The notes: generated by a model not told the origin, from the sequence alone. Shown: positions 25,066 through 33,881, counted from the stretch's first letter. The stretch is DNA of 57,982 nt from Oxalobacteraceae bacterium UBA6018 (GCA_002428015.1 DIZW01000012.1:16821-74802), one strand, 5' to 3'. Translations and numbers: made by a program.

Positions 25066-26376
25066 ATGCAAGGACTGAAGCGCCTGATCGGCGGCGACGT
25101 CGGCAACGCGGCCGGACACAAGAACATGATGCACCTGATCCAGTTGCGCTGGATCGCCGTGGTCGGCCAGGTCACCACCATCGCCGTGGCCAGCCTGGGC
25201 TTCGGCTTGAAGCTGCCGGTGGTGTACATGCTCGAAGTGCTGGCCTGCCTGATCGCCTTCAATCTGGCTAGCCAGTTGCGCTGGCACGAATGGCGCCCGG
25301 TCACCAACAACCAGCTGTTCCTGGCCCTGCTGGTGGACGTGATCAGCCTGACCGCCCAGTTGCACCTGTCCGGCGGCATCACCAACCCCTTCGTCTTCCT
25401 CTACCTGCTGCAGGTCATCCTCAGCTCGGTGCTGCTGGAAGTGTGGTCGACCTGGGCGATCGTGGCCATCACCAGCGTCTGCCTGACCGGGCTGGCGATG
25501 TTCTCCGCGCCGCTGCCGCTGCCGCCGGACTACCGCAACGGCGTGTTCAGCCTGTACGTGCAGGGCATGCTGATCTGCTTCCTGCTCAACGCGGCGCTGC
25601 TGGTGAGTTTTATTACACGCATCAACGCCAACCTGCGCGCCGGCGACGCCGAGCTGGCCAGCCTGCGCCAGCGCGAGGCCGAGAAGGAGCACATCGTGCG
25701 CATGGGCCTGCTGGCCTCGGGCGCCGCCCACGAGCTGGGCACGCCGCTGGCCACCCTGTCGGTGATCCTGGGCGACTGGAAGCGCATGCGCGAGGTGGCG
25801 TCCAACCCGGTCATGCTCGAAGAGATCGAGGAGATGCAGACCCAGCTCAAGCGCTGCAAGAGCATCGTCAGCGGGATCCTGCTGTCGGCCGGCGAGGTGC
25901 GCGGCGAATCGTCGGCGCGCACCACCATCGGCGCCTTCCTCGACCAGCTGGTGGCCGAGTGGCGCGGCAGCCGCCCCGCGCCGCTGGCCTACGCCAACCG
26001 CATCGCGCTGGAGGTGCCGGTGGTGTTCGACACCGCCCTCAAGCAGATGATCTACAACATCCTCGACAACGCCGCCGAAGCCTCGCCCGTCTGGCTCAGC
26101 ATGGAGGCCGAGCTGGCGGGCAATATGCTCATACTCAGCGTCACCGACGCCGGCCCCGGCTTCGTCCCGGCCATGCTGGAGGAATTCGGCAAACCCTACC
26201 AGTCGAGCAAGGGGCGCCCCGGCGGCGGCCTGGGCCTGTTCCTTAGCGTGAACGTGGCGCGCACCCTGGGCGGCACCGTGAGCGCGCGCAACCTGCCCGA
26301 ACGCGGCGCGGTGGTGCAGGTGCGCCTGCCGCTGTGGGCCCTGAAGGTCGAGAGCGAGGCCACGCATGGCCGCTGA
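25066..26376 (+). CDS. RegB/PrrB-type redox sensor histidine kinase
   Basis: A 436-residue membrane kinase with about six helices followed by an HWE-distinct RegB-type dimerisation domain. The H-box GAAHELGTPLATL (His222) is the RegB/PrrB signature. GGITNPF at 103-109 matches the conserved quinone-interaction loop of RegB. An HATPase domain follows, with NILDNAAEAS and GGGLGLFLS. The start at 25066 has GAGG 6 nt upstream; an ATG at 25006 is an alternative that adds a low-complexity Ser/Pro stretch. It follows surf1 on the same strand and overlaps the response regulator by 11 bp. In other bacteria RegB/A adjusts respiration and redox genes, so control of cyo is likely but not shown. Confidence 0.9.
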   Translation: MQGLKRLIGGDVGNAAGHKNMMHLIQLRWIAVVGQVTTIAVASLGFGLKLPVVYMLEVLACLIAFNLASQLRWHEWRPVTNNQLFLALLVDVISLTAQLHLSGGITNPFVFLYLLQVILSSVLLEVWSTWAIVAITSVCLTGLAMFSAPLPLPPDYRNGVFSLYVQGMLICFLLNAALLVSFITRINANLRAGDAELASLRQREAEKEHIVRMGLLASGAAHELGTPLATLSVILGDWKRMREVASNPVMLEEIEEMQTQLKRCKSIVSGILLSAGEVRGESSARTTIGAFLDQLVAEWRGSRPAPLAYANRIALEVPVVFDTALKQMIYNILDNAAEASPVWLSMEAELAGNMLILSVTDAGPGFVPAMLEEFGKPYQSSKGRPGGGLGLFLSVNVARTLGGTVSARNLPERGAVVQVRLPLWALKVESEATHGR

Positions 26377-26902
26377 GCGCCTTCTCATGATCATCGAGGA
26401 CGACGAGGCGCTCGCGCGTACCCTGGCGCGCTCGTTCGAGCGGCGCGACTACCGCGTGCTGATGGCGTCCAACCAGGAGGAGGCAGCCGCGCTGCTGGAG
26501 GCGCACACGCCGGGCTACGCCGTGGTCGACCTGAAGCTCAAGGGCAACGCCTCCGGCCTGAACTGCGTGCAGATGCTGAACCAGCACGACCCGAACATGC
26601 TGATCGTGGTGCTGACCGGCTTCGCCAGCATCAACACGGCGGTCGAGGCGATCAAGCTGGGCGCCTGCCAGTACCTGGCCAAGCCGTCCAACACCGACGA
26701 CATCGAGGCCGCCTTCGGCCACGTGGCCGGGCAGGCCGAGGTCGAGGTCACCAACCGGGTCAGCTCGGTCAAGACGCTCGAGTGGGAGCATATCCACGCG
26801 GTGCTGGCCGAGACCGACTTCAACATCTCGGAGGCGGCGCGCCGGCTCGGCATGCACCGCCGCACCCTGGCGCGCAAGCTGGAGAAGCAGCGCATCAAGT
26901 AG
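26366..26902 (+). CDS. RegA/PrrA-type response regulator
   Basis: A 178-residue response regulator. The receiver domain has the acidic pair EDD (residues 11-13), phospho-acceptor Asp55 in YAVVDLKLKG, the TGF switch threonine, and the lysine in LAKPSN. A short linker leads to a Fis-like helix-turn-helix (NISEAARRLGMHRRTLARKL) at the C-terminus, the standard RegA/PrrA/ActR layout. It is the cognate partner of the overlapping kinase. Confidence 0.93.
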   Translation: MAAERLLMIIEDDEALARTLARSFERRDYRVLMASNQEEAAALLEAHTPGYAVVDLKLKGNASGLNCVQMLNQHDPNMLIVVLTGFASINTAVEAIKLGACQYLAKPSNTDDIEAAFGHVAGQAEVEVTNRVSSVKTLEWEHIHAVLAETDFNISEAARRLGMHRRTLARKLEKQRIK

Positions 26903-26916
26903 GCCCCGGCGCGCCG

Positions 26917-27945
26917 TCACACGGCCCAGCGCAGCGCCGCCAGCACCGTCAGCGCCAGCCACAGCGTCTCGCTCACCAGCATCAGCACCGGCTGCCAGCC
27001 GAGCGAGGCCAGCGCCTGGAACGAGGTCTTCATGCCGAGCGCGGCGATCGACAGCACCAGGCAGGCGCGCGAGGCGCCGTTGATGGCCTGGGCCAGCGTC
27101 GGGGCGATCAGGTGCGCGCTGTTGGCCAGCATCAGGCACACGAAGCCGACCAGGAACAGGGGCACCAGCGGCGGGCCGTCCTGGGCGCCGCCCTGGCGCC
27201 GGTACAGGGCCGCCACCGCCAGGATCACCGGCACCAGGCAGGCCACGCGGGTCAGCTTGACCAGCAGCGCCGTGTCGCCCGCGTGGCCGGACACCATGTA
27301 GCCGGCGCCCACGGCCTGGGCCACGTCGTGGATGGTGGCGCCGATGAACACGCCGGCGGCGGTGTCGGACAGGCCGAACACGTGCACCAGCAGCGGGTAG
27401 GCCACCATGGCGATGGTCGACAGGGTCGTCACGCCCACCACCGTGAGCAGGGTGAACTGCTCGTTCTCCTTCGTCTGCGGCAGCACCGCGCTGATCGCCA
27501 TCGCCGCCGCGGCCCCGCAGATGCCGACCGCGCCGCCCGAGAGTACGCCCTGGCAGCGCGGGCGTCCCAGCAGGCGCGCGACGGCGCAGCCGAAGCCGAT
27601 GGTCGCGGCCACCGCGCACACCACCATCAGCAGCGGGCGCGGGCCGAGCGTGGCCACCTGGTCCCAGGTCACGCGCGCGCCCAGCATGGCGATCCCGCTG
27701 CGCAGCAAGGTCTGGCTGCAGAACTGGATGCCGGGGCGGCAGGTGGGGTCCTCCCACAGCCAGTGCAGGGCCAGGCCGAAGAACAGCGCGTACAGCAGCT
27801 GCGGGCCGCCGTACGCGGTCGACAAAAAGGTGGCCGCCAGCGCGATCAGCACGGCGATGGCCAGGCCCGGCCAGTTGCGCCGCATCGACAGCGGGTGCCA
27901 GGCCAGCAGGCCGTGGGTCAGGTAGGATAGGGCGCTCATGGGCAT
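26917..27945 (-). CDS. YeiH-family putative sulfate/anion exporter
   Basis: A 342-residue membrane protein of the YeiH/TauZ family (PF03601) with about ten helices. Family motifs include LLRSGIAMLGARVTW, GGAVGICGAAAAMAI, FIGATIHDVAQAVGAGY and LSIAALGMKTSF. Some relatives near taurine-degradation genes are thought to export sulfite or sulfate. It is the last gene of the minus-strand operon. Its ATG overlaps the stop of the ferredoxin reductase gene (TGATG). Its end is 14 bp from the convergent RegA-type gene. Confidence 0.88.
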   Translation of the reverse strand: MPMSALSYLTHGLLAWHPLSMRRNWPGLAIAVLIALAATFLSTAYGGPQLLYALFFGLALHWLWEDPTCRPGIQFCSQTLLRSGIAMLGARVTWDQVATLGPRPLLMVVCAVAATIGFGCAVARLLGRPRCQGVLSGGAVGICGAAAAMAISAVLPQTKENEQFTLLTVVGVTTLSTIAMVAYPLLVHVFGLSDTAAGVFIGATIHDVAQAVGAGYMVSGHAGDTALLVKLTRVACLVPVILAVAALYRRQGGAQDGPPLVPLFLVGFVCLMLANSAHLIAPTLAQAINGASRACLVLSIAALGMKTSFQALASLGWQPVLMLVSETLWLALTVLAALRWAV

Positions 27946-28721
27946 CACTTGTCGACGAAGGCGCGCTCGATCACGTAGTGGCCCGGATGGCTCATGTTCC
28001 CCTCGACGAAGCCGGCCGCCTCCAGCACCGCGACGGTATCCTTAAGCATGGCCGGGCTCCCGCACAGCATGAAGCGGTCGCCCGCCAGGTCCGGCTTGGG
28101 CACGCCCAGGCGCGCGAAGAATTCCTCGCTGCCCAGCAGATCCGGGATGCGGCCCTGGTTGACGAAGGGCTCGCGCGTGACGGTCGGGAAGTAGGCCAGC
28201 TGGCCGGCCACCAGCTCGCCCAGGTACTCATGCTCGTGCAGGTCCTTCGACAGGCGGTCCTGGTAGGCCAGCTCGCGCACCTCGCGGCAGCCGTGCACCA
28301 GGATCACCTTGGCGAACTGCTCGTACACCTCCGGGTCCTGCACGATGCTCATGAAAGGCGCCAGGCCGGTGCCGGTGCCGAGCAGGTACAGACGCGCGCC
28401 CGGCAGCAGGTTCTGGGTGAGCAGGGTGCCGGAGGCCTTGCGCCCGATCAGGATCGGGTCGCCCGGCTGGATGTGCTGCAGGCGGGAGGTGAGCGGGCCC
28501 TCGGGTACCTTGATGCTCAGGAATTCGAGGGTGTCCTCGTAGTGCGGGCTGACCATGCTGTAGGCGCGCATCAGCGGGCGGCCTTCGACTTCCAGCCCGA
28601 TCATCGCGAACTGCCCGCTCTGGTAGCGAAAGCCGCTGTCGCGCGTGGTGGTGAAGGAGAACAGGCGGTCGGTCCAGTGGTGCACCGACAGCACGGTGGC
28701 TTCGTAAAAGCTGCTGCTCAT
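27945..28721 (-). CDS. fpr: Ferredoxin-NADP+ reductase
   Basis: A 258-residue flavoenzyme that moves electrons between NADPH and ferredoxin or flavodoxin. The FAD site is RAYSMVSPHYEDTLEF, and the NADP site begins YLLGTGTGLAPFMSI. The end HPGHYVIERAFVDK is typical of bacterial subclass II Fpr proteins. The start at 28721 is supported by AAGGAAG upstream. Its place inside an operon with two ferredoxins and a flavoprotein suggests it feeds that system with electrons. Confidence 0.93.
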   Translation of the reverse strand: MSSSFYEATVLSVHHWTDRLFSFTTTRDSGFRYQSGQFAMIGLEVEGRPLMRAYSMVSPHYEDTLEFLSIKVPEGPLTSRLQHIQPGDPILIGRKASGTLLTQNLLPGARLYLLGTGTGLAPFMSIVQDPEVYEQFAKVILVHGCREVRELAYQDRLSKDLHEHEYLGELVAGQLAYFPTVTREPFVNQGRIPDLLGSEEFFARLGVPKPDLAGDRFMLCGSPAMLKDTVAVLEAAGFVEGNMSHPGHYVIERAFVDK

Positions 28722-28748
28722 GCTCGCTTCCTTTCGATTCACTTGGGT

Positions 28749-29054
28749 TCAATTGGCCGCGCTGGTGAACGCCAGCGCGTGCAGATACGGCCAGGGGTAG
28801 ATGCCGCGCTCGTGGCCGTCCGAGAAGACGCACTGCAAGCCGCCAGCGCCGAGCAGTTCCACCCGCAGCAGGCGCAGGTCGGGCGCGGCGCGCGGCGGCG
28901 TGCCGTGGCGGCGCGCGCTCTCGCAGCCGCTGCAGCGGCAGGCCTCGCGCAGACGCTGGCCGGACAGCACCGCCGCCTGCGCGTTCCAGGTCAGTTCCAG
29001 CGTGCCGGCGCGCTGGTTCACGGCGATGTGCGAGGGCCAGGGTTCACAGTACAT
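28749..29054 (-). CDS. DUF971 domain protein
   Basis: A 101-residue protein of the DUF971 (GBBH-like N-terminal) family. LELTWNAQAAVLSGQRLREACRC, with a metal-binding Cys pair in CRCSGC, is followed by GLQCVFSDGHERGIYPWPYLHAL. In larger enzymes this domain binds zinc and precedes an oxygenase domain. Stand-alone versions often sit with iron-sulfur proteins. It overlaps the ABC ATPase gene by 11 bp and precedes fpr by 27 bp. Confidence 0.85.
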   Translation of the reverse strand: MYCEPWPSHIAVNQRAGTLELTWNAQAAVLSGQRLREACRCSGCESARRHGTPPRAAPDLRLLRVELLGAGGLQCVFSDGHERGIYPWPYLHALAFTSAAN

Positions 29055-29901
29055 GGCACACCCCTTGCGGCCCGACCTCGGTCGACAGTCCGGCCAGGCC
29101 GCCGTCGCAAAGCTCGGAGCCCATCGCGGCCAGGCTCTCCTCGCGGATCAGCGCCTTGATGCGCCGCTCCATCGCCGCGAACTGGGGCGTCTCCATCATC
29201 TCCGGCAGGCGCGGACGCGGCAGCTCGACCTTGAGCTCGGCCTTGATGCGGCCCGGGCGCGCCGTCATCACGTAGATGCGGTCGGACAGGAAGATCGCCT
29301 CCTCGATGTCGTGGGTGACGAACAGCACCGACAGGCGCAGGCGTTGCCACATATTGGTCAGGATCTCCTGCATCACCGAGCGGGTTTGCGAATCGAGCGC
29401 GCCGAACGGCTCGTCCATCAGCAGCACCTGCGGACTGGTGGCGAGCGCGCGCACGATGCCCACGCGCTGCTTCATCCCGCCCGACAGCTGGGACGGATAG
29501 TGGTTTTCGAACGCCAGCAGGCCGGCCAGGCCGAGCAGGGTGCGGGCCTGGGTCTCGCGCTGGCTGGCCGGCATGCCCTTCATCTTCAGCCCGAACTCGA
29601 CGTTTTTGCGCACCGTCATCCAGGGGAACAGCGAGTACTGCTGGAACACCACGCCGCGGTCCGATCCGGGGCCGGTGACGGCCACGCCGTCCACGCCCAC
29701 GCTGCCGCTGTCGGGCATGGTGAAGCCGGCCACCGCGTTCATCAGGGTCGACTTGCCGCACCCGGAGGGGCCGATCAGCGCGACGAATTCGCCCGGCCGC
29801 ACCTGCAGCGAGACCTCCTTGACGGCGTCGACGCTGGCGCCGCGCGCCTCGAAGCTGATGCTCACGTCGCGCACTTCGATATGTCCATGTTCGGTCATCA
29901 T
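29044..29901 (-). CDS. ABC transporter ATP-binding protein, nitrate/sulfonate type
   Basis: A 285-residue ATPase. Walker A is GPSGCGKST, the Q-loop is VVFQQYSLFPWMTV, the signature is LSGGMKQR and Walker B is VLLMDEPFGALD. THDIEEAIFLSDRIYVM and RPGRI match the SsuB/TauB/NrtD group. The ATG overlaps the permease stop by 4 bp. It drives the importer formed with the two upstream genes. Confidence 0.92.
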   Translation of the reverse strand: MMTEHGHIEVRDVSISFEARGASVDAVKEVSLQVRPGEFVALIGPSGCGKSTLMNAVAGFTMPDSGSVGVDGVAVTGPGSDRGVVFQQYSLFPWMTVRKNVEFGLKMKGMPASQRETQARTLLGLAGLLAFENHYPSQLSGGMKQRVGIVRALATSPQVLLMDEPFGALDSQTRSVMQEILTNMWQRLRLSVLFVTHDIEEAIFLSDRIYVMTARPGRIKAELKVELPRPRLPEMMETPQFAAMERRIKALIREESLAAMGSELCDGGLAGLSTEVGPQGVCHVL

Positions 29902-30824
29902 TTTGGATGCCCTCCCGCCAGGCGCAGCCACGGCATGCTCAGCTTCGCGCACAGGCCGATCGCGCCGCTGCACGCCAGCCCGAGCACGCCGATGGTGATC
30001 ATGCCCAGCGCGATCTCGGCGTAGGAGATCAGCGAATAGGCCTCCCAGGTGAAGTAGCCGATCCCGAATTGGCCCGAGATCATCTCGGCCGCGATCAGGG
30101 ACACCCAGGCCACCCCCATGCCGACCGCCAGGCCGGTGAAGATATGCGGCAGCGCGCCCGGCAGCACCACGTGCACGATCAGGCCGGATTCGCGCGTACC
30201 CAGGCTGCGCGCGGCGCGCAGCAGCACCTCGTCGATCTCCTCGATCCCGTGGATGGTGTTGAGCAGGATCGGGAAGAAGGCGCCCAGGAAGGTGATGAAC
30301 ACGATGCTGACCTCGTTGCTGGGCCAGAGCATGATCGCCATCGGCACCCAGGCGATGGCCGGGATCGGGCGGAACACCTCCAGCGCCGGCATGCTGAGCG
30401 CGCGGAACAGCCGGTAGCGCCCGATCAGCACTCCGAGCGTGGTGCCGGCCAGCGCGGCCAGCGTGAAGCCGAGCAGGATGCGGCGCACGCTGATGCCGAT
30501 GTTGAGGATGAACTTGGCCGAGTGGTTCACCTCCAGCATCTTGTCGAACACCTCGCCCGGCGCCGGGATGTTCCCGAAGCGGATATACCAGTCGATCTTG
30601 TAGCGCGTGGCCAGGTACCAGGCCAGCAGCACGCTGCCGATCGACAGCGTGGCGCAGGCCATGCGCAGCAGCGGCGCCCACAGGCGCGCGCCGCGGCGGC
30701 GCGCCGGTTGCGGCTTCAATGGCGCCGCTGGCACGGCGCTTGGCGGCGCCACCGGGGCGCCCCGAAACGGCGCCGCCGGCGCGGGCGCGTCACCCAGTCG
30801 AGAACGAAATTCGAGCATCCCCAT
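29898..30824 (-). CDS. ABC transporter permease, nitrate/sulfonate type
   Basis: A 308-residue inner-membrane permease of the SsuC/TauC type. A Pro/Ala-rich N-terminus is followed by about six helices. The EAA-loop region reads EIDEVLLRAARSLGTRESGLIVHVVLPGALPHIFTGL. FRPIPAIAWVPMAIMLWP is also characteristic. It lies 3 bp after the binding-protein gene and overlaps the ATPase gene. Confidence 0.92.
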   Translation of the reverse strand: MGMLEFRSRLGDAPAPAAPFRGAPVAPPSAVPAAPLKPQPARRRGARLWAPLLRMACATLSIGSVLLAWYLATRYKIDWYIRFGNIPAPGEVFDKMLEVNHSAKFILNIGISVRRILLGFTLAALAGTTLGVLIGRYRLFRALSMPALEVFRPIPAIAWVPMAIMLWPSNEVSIVFITFLGAFFPILLNTIHGIEEIDEVLLRAARSLGTRESGLIVHVVLPGALPHIFTGLAVGMGVAWVSLIAAEMISGQFGIGYFTWEAYSLISYAEIALGMITIGVLGLACSGAIGLCAKLSMPWLRLAGGHPK

Positions 30825-30827
30825 GAT

Positions 30828-32249
30828 TTATCTCCCCGCAGCCAGCAAGGCTTGTTCGTAGGTCGCCACCTTCGCGCCGGTCTTGGCGGCGTAGGCTTCG
30901 GCGTCCTTCTTCAACAGGAAAGGCACCACTTCGCCGCCGAGCGCGTAGTAGGCCTTATCGGCGAACATCTTGATGCCGAGCGACTTGTCGATGACGTAGG
31001 CCACCGCCACCTTCTTGCCGGCGCCCTGGAAGTGGCGCACGCCCTGCAGCACGCAGGCGGCCGAGCTGACCGGGACGATGTCGCCATCCTCGATCCAGAT
31101 TTCGCCGGCCTCGCGCGGCTGGGCGATTGGCTTGTTGCAGACCGTGTCGCGGCCCTTGACCTCGTAGTTGGCCAGGCTGAGCTTTTGCGCCGCGTAGTCC
31201 AGGCCGCGCTCCTTGAAGGCCTGCTTGACGTAGGTCTCGTTGACCCAGGCCGCGCTGTCGAACTGCTTGACCCGGCCCAGCTTTTGCAGCACCCCGTAGG
31301 CGGTCCTGATGGCGTCGATTTCAAGCGGCTTGATGGTCGGGTCGAGCGTATGGATGCCGCCGGGGCCGAGGAACATGTAGGCCACCTCTTTTTCGATGTG
31401 GGTCCATTCCTCGACCTTCTCGGAGGCCAGCTTGGGGTTGGCACGCACCCAGTCGTTGGCGTCCATCAAGGCCCTGATGTAGGCCACCACGACCTCCGGA
31501 TACTTCTCGGCGAAGTCCTTGCGCACCACCACGCCGTGGAAGGTCGGCACCTTGGTCTGCGCGCCATCGAAGATCTTGCGGGCGAAGCCGCGGTAGGGCA
31601 GCAGCTCGGCGAACGGCACGAAATCGGCATGCGCGTCGATCTTCTTCTCCTGCAGGTTGGTGGTGCCGATTTCCGGCGTCTGGCTCACCAGGTTGAAGTA
31701 GTCGGCCGGCCAGCCGCGCGCCTGCATCGCCTGCAGCACCATCCCGTGCGCGGCCGAGCCGAACGGCACCGACAGGGTCTTGCCCTTCAGGTCGGCCAGC
31801 TCGTAGTACGGGCTGTCCTTGTGCACCACGATGCCGTTGCCGGCCCCGAAGGCGTTATACGCGATCACCGCCACCAGCTCGGTCTCGTTGCCCTTGTTCT
31901 GCTGGCCGGTGGCGCCGTTGACCAGCAGCGGATAGTCGCCCATCATCCCGATCTGGATCTTGTCGGCCACCATGCCGTTGGTGATCGGCGGCCCCGAGGT
32001 GGCATTCTGCCAGTCCAGCTGGAAGTCGATGTTGGCGTACTTGCCGGTCCTGGGCAGGTGCTTTTCGAGCAGCTTGAGCTGCTTGATCGCGATGCCGCCG
32101 GTGACGGTGTTGGTGGTGGTGTTCTGGGTCCCGATCCCGATCGTGACGGTTTCCCTGGCGCTGGCGCCGAAGCACGCCAGCGCCGTCAACGCGACAATGC
32201 CGGCGCGGACCCTTCCGCCGCGGCGGAGCAATGCAAGTATGGTTGCCAT
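30828..32249 (-). CDS. ABC substrate-binding protein with NosL-like C-terminal domain
   Basis: A 473-residue exported protein. A signal peptide (IVALTALACFGASA) leads into a NMT1/TauA/SsuA-like binding domain (residues about 33-350; IGIGTQNTTTNTVTGG, IGMMGDYPLLVNG, LADLKGKTLSVPFGSAAHG). Residues about 365-473 are an extra domain like NosL: a Cys at 371, IWIEDGDIVPVSSAACVL with Cys399, then DKAYYALGGEVVPFLLKKDAEAYAAKTGAKV. NosL proteins bind Cu(I). The substrate-binding family alone has about 320-340 residues, so the fusion is clear in length. The ligand is unknown; a sulfonate-like or other organic anion is the family expectation. Confidence 0.88.
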   Translation of the reverse strand: MATILALLRRGGRVRAGIVALTALACFGASARETVTIGIGTQNTTTNTVTGGIAIKQLKLLEKHLPRTGKYANIDFQLDWQNATSGPPITNGMVADKIQIGMMGDYPLLVNGATGQQNKGNETELVAVIAYNAFGAGNGIVVHKDSPYYELADLKGKTLSVPFGSAAHGMVLQAMQARGWPADYFNLVSQTPEIGTTNLQEKKIDAHADFVPFAELLPYRGFARKIFDGAQTKVPTFHGVVVRKDFAEKYPEVVVAYIRALMDANDWVRANPKLASEKVEEWTHIEKEVAYMFLGPGGIHTLDPTIKPLEIDAIRTAYGVLQKLGRVKQFDSAAWVNETYVKQAFKERGLDYAAQKLSLANYEVKGRDTVCNKPIAQPREAGEIWIEDGDIVPVSSAACVLQGVRHFQGAGKKVAVAYVIDKSLGIKMFADKAYYALGGEVVPFLLKKDAEAYAAKTGAKVATYEQALLAAGR

Positions 32250-32301
32250 GTTCGATTTCTCTCGTGTAGTTGAAGACGGATAAAAAGATCGGCGGCCCCT
32301 C

Positions 32302-32631
32302 TCAGGCCGATTCAAGCAGGATGGCGCGCTTCTCCTTCCTGTCGGCCCAGGCCTCGGCGTCGGGCAGCGGCGCGTGCGCCGCGGTGATCAGGGGCCACTG
32401 GGCGGCCAGGCGCACGTTCAGCGCCGCGTAATCGCGCTGTTCCGGCGCCAGGTCGGCCGCGTCGACGATCGCCTCGACCGGGCACTCGGCCACGCAGATG
32501 CCGCAGTCGATGCACACTTCCGGGTCGATGACGATGAAGTTGGCGCCTTCATGAAAGCACTCGACCGGACAGACGGCGACGCAATCGGTGTACTTGCAGC
32601 CGATGCAGGCTTCGGTGACGACGTGGGTCAT
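32302..32631 (-). CDS. FdxA-like 7Fe/8Fe ferredoxin
   Basis: A 109-residue ferredoxin. CIGCKYTDCVAVCPVECF supplies the first cluster set and CIDCGICVAECP the second. The longer Cys spacing in the first motif is typical of 3Fe-4S/4Fe-4S FdxA-type ferredoxins. The C-terminal tail (RDYAALNVRLAAQWPLI) also matches. It overlaps the HEAT gene stop by 4 bp and is separated by 52 bp from the binding-protein gene. It is a likely electron carrier between Fpr and the flavoprotein. Confidence 0.92.
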   Translation of the reverse strand: MTHVVTEACIGCKYTDCVAVCPVECFHEGANFIVIDPEVCIDCGICVAECPVEAIVDAADLAPEQRDYAALNVRLAAQWPLITAAHAPLPDAEAWADRKEKRAILLESA

Positions 32632-33578
32632 GCCGCACCTCCCTTGAGGACCATGGTGGCCAGGGCCAGCTTGGACAGCTTGCGCACGTCCGGGTCGCTG
32701 TCGCGCAGCGCCTGTTCCAGGTGGGTGATGGCGCGCGGGTCGGCGATCTCGCCCAGCGCGATCACCGCCTCCTTGCGCAGGTTGCTCATCTCGTGGCGCA
32801 GCGCCTCGCACAGCACCGGCACCGCCGCGCGCGCACCAAGCTTGCCGAGGGCGCGCGCCGCTTTCAGGCGCACTTGCCAGTACGGGTCGTCCATTGCGTT
32901 CACCAGGTCGGGAATGGCCAGGGTCAGCTGCAGCTTGCCAATGGTGGTGGCCGCCTCCTCGCGCACCTGCCAGGCCGCATCCATCAGCACCCGCGACAAG
33001 GCCGGCTGCACGCTCACGTCGGAGGCGTAGCCGAGCGCGCCCACCGCCGCGCGCCGCACGTCGTCGTCGCTGTCGAAGGCGGCCGCATGGGTGAGGGCGC
33101 CGATGGCCTCCGGCTTCTTCAGGTAGCCGAGCACCCCGATGGCTTCGCGCCGCACGAGCGCGTCCGGGGCGCCGAGCGCCTCGATGGCGGGCAGGAAGGC
33201 CGTGTCCACGCGCAGCGCCCGCACCGCGCGCAGCGCCGCGCCGCGCACCTGCGGGTCGCTGTCGGTCAGGTAGGGCAGCAGGAAAGGCGCCGAGGCGCTT
33301 TCCTTGAGCTCGGCCAGGGTCCGGGCGACGGCGGCGCGCACCTCGGCGTCGCGGTCTTTCAGCAGCGGCACCAGCGCCGCTACCACGCCCGCCTCCTCGT
33401 AGCCTTCGAGTGCCTTGGCCGCCTCCAGGCGCACGCCGGCGTCCGGGTCGGCCAGCGCATCGACCAGGTAGGGCGCCACGTCGTCCTCGTCCTCGCAGTA
33501 CGGCAGGTCGATCACGGCGATGCGCCGCACCGCCGGGTCGTCGCTGTGCAGGCGTTCATGGATGAAGATTGCTTGCAT
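32628..33578 (-). CDS. HEAT-repeat protein
   Basis: A 316-residue soluble protein made of about ten helical repeats of roughly 31 residues (for example DPDAGVRLEAAKALEGYEEAGVVAALVPLL and DPQVRGAALRAVRAL). This is the HEAT/PBS-lyase-like pattern with conserved D..VR..A..AL. Such scaffolds bind other proteins. It lies between two ferredoxin genes (9-bp gap upstream, 4-bp overlap downstream). A role as assembly or docking platform for the redox complex is inferred from that position only. Confidence 0.9.
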   Translation of the reverse strand: MQAIFIHERLHSDDPAVRRIAVIDLPYCEDEDDVAPYLVDALADPDAGVRLEAAKALEGYEEAGVVAALVPLLKDRDAEVRAAVARTLAELKESASAPFLLPYLTDSDPQVRGAALRAVRALRVDTAFLPAIEALGAPDALVRREAIGVLGYLKKPEAIGALTHAAAFDSDDDVRRAAVGALGYASDVSVQPALSRVLMDAAWQVREEAATTIGKLQLTLAIPDLVNAMDDPYWQVRLKAARALGKLGARAAVPVLCEALRHEMSNLRKEAVIALGEIADPRAITHLEQALRDSDPDVRKLSKLALATMVLKGGAA

Positions 33579-33587
33579 GGGGTCCTC

Positions 33588-33821
33588 CTAGCGCACGAGA
33601 TAGGGAATGTCGACCTGCACGGCGCCGGTCGGGCAGTCCTTCTCGCACGGCATGCAGTACCAGCATTCGTCGTAGCGCATGACGGCCTTGTTGGAGATCA
33701 TGTCGATCACCAGCACGTCCAGCGGACACACATCGACACACACGGTGCAGCCCTTGTCGGCGATGCACTTGGACTGGTCCACCACGACCGGCGCCTGGGT
33801 TCTGGTAGTAGAGATGCTCAT
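33588..33821 (-). CDS. Small 2[4Fe-4S] ferredoxin, AprB-like position
   Basis: A 77-residue ferredoxin with eight cluster cysteines in two groups: CIADKGCTVCVDVCP and CWYCMPCEKDCP. The second group and the acidic, short form resemble the electron-carrying subunit of APS-reductase-like pairs, without the long AprB tail. The start at 33821 has GGAG-like sequence upstream. The gene lies 60 bp after the flavoprotein gene, so the two probably form a complex. Confidence 0.88.
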   Translation of the reverse strand: MSISTTRTQAPVVVDQSKCIADKGCTVCVDVCPLDVLVIDMISNKAVMRYDECWYCMPCEKDCPTGAVQVDIPYLVR

Positions 33822-33881
33822 GGATGCTCCTTCGCTTAAAACGTTAGCCAACCAAAAAAGTCACGTGCAAGCGCACGCCGT

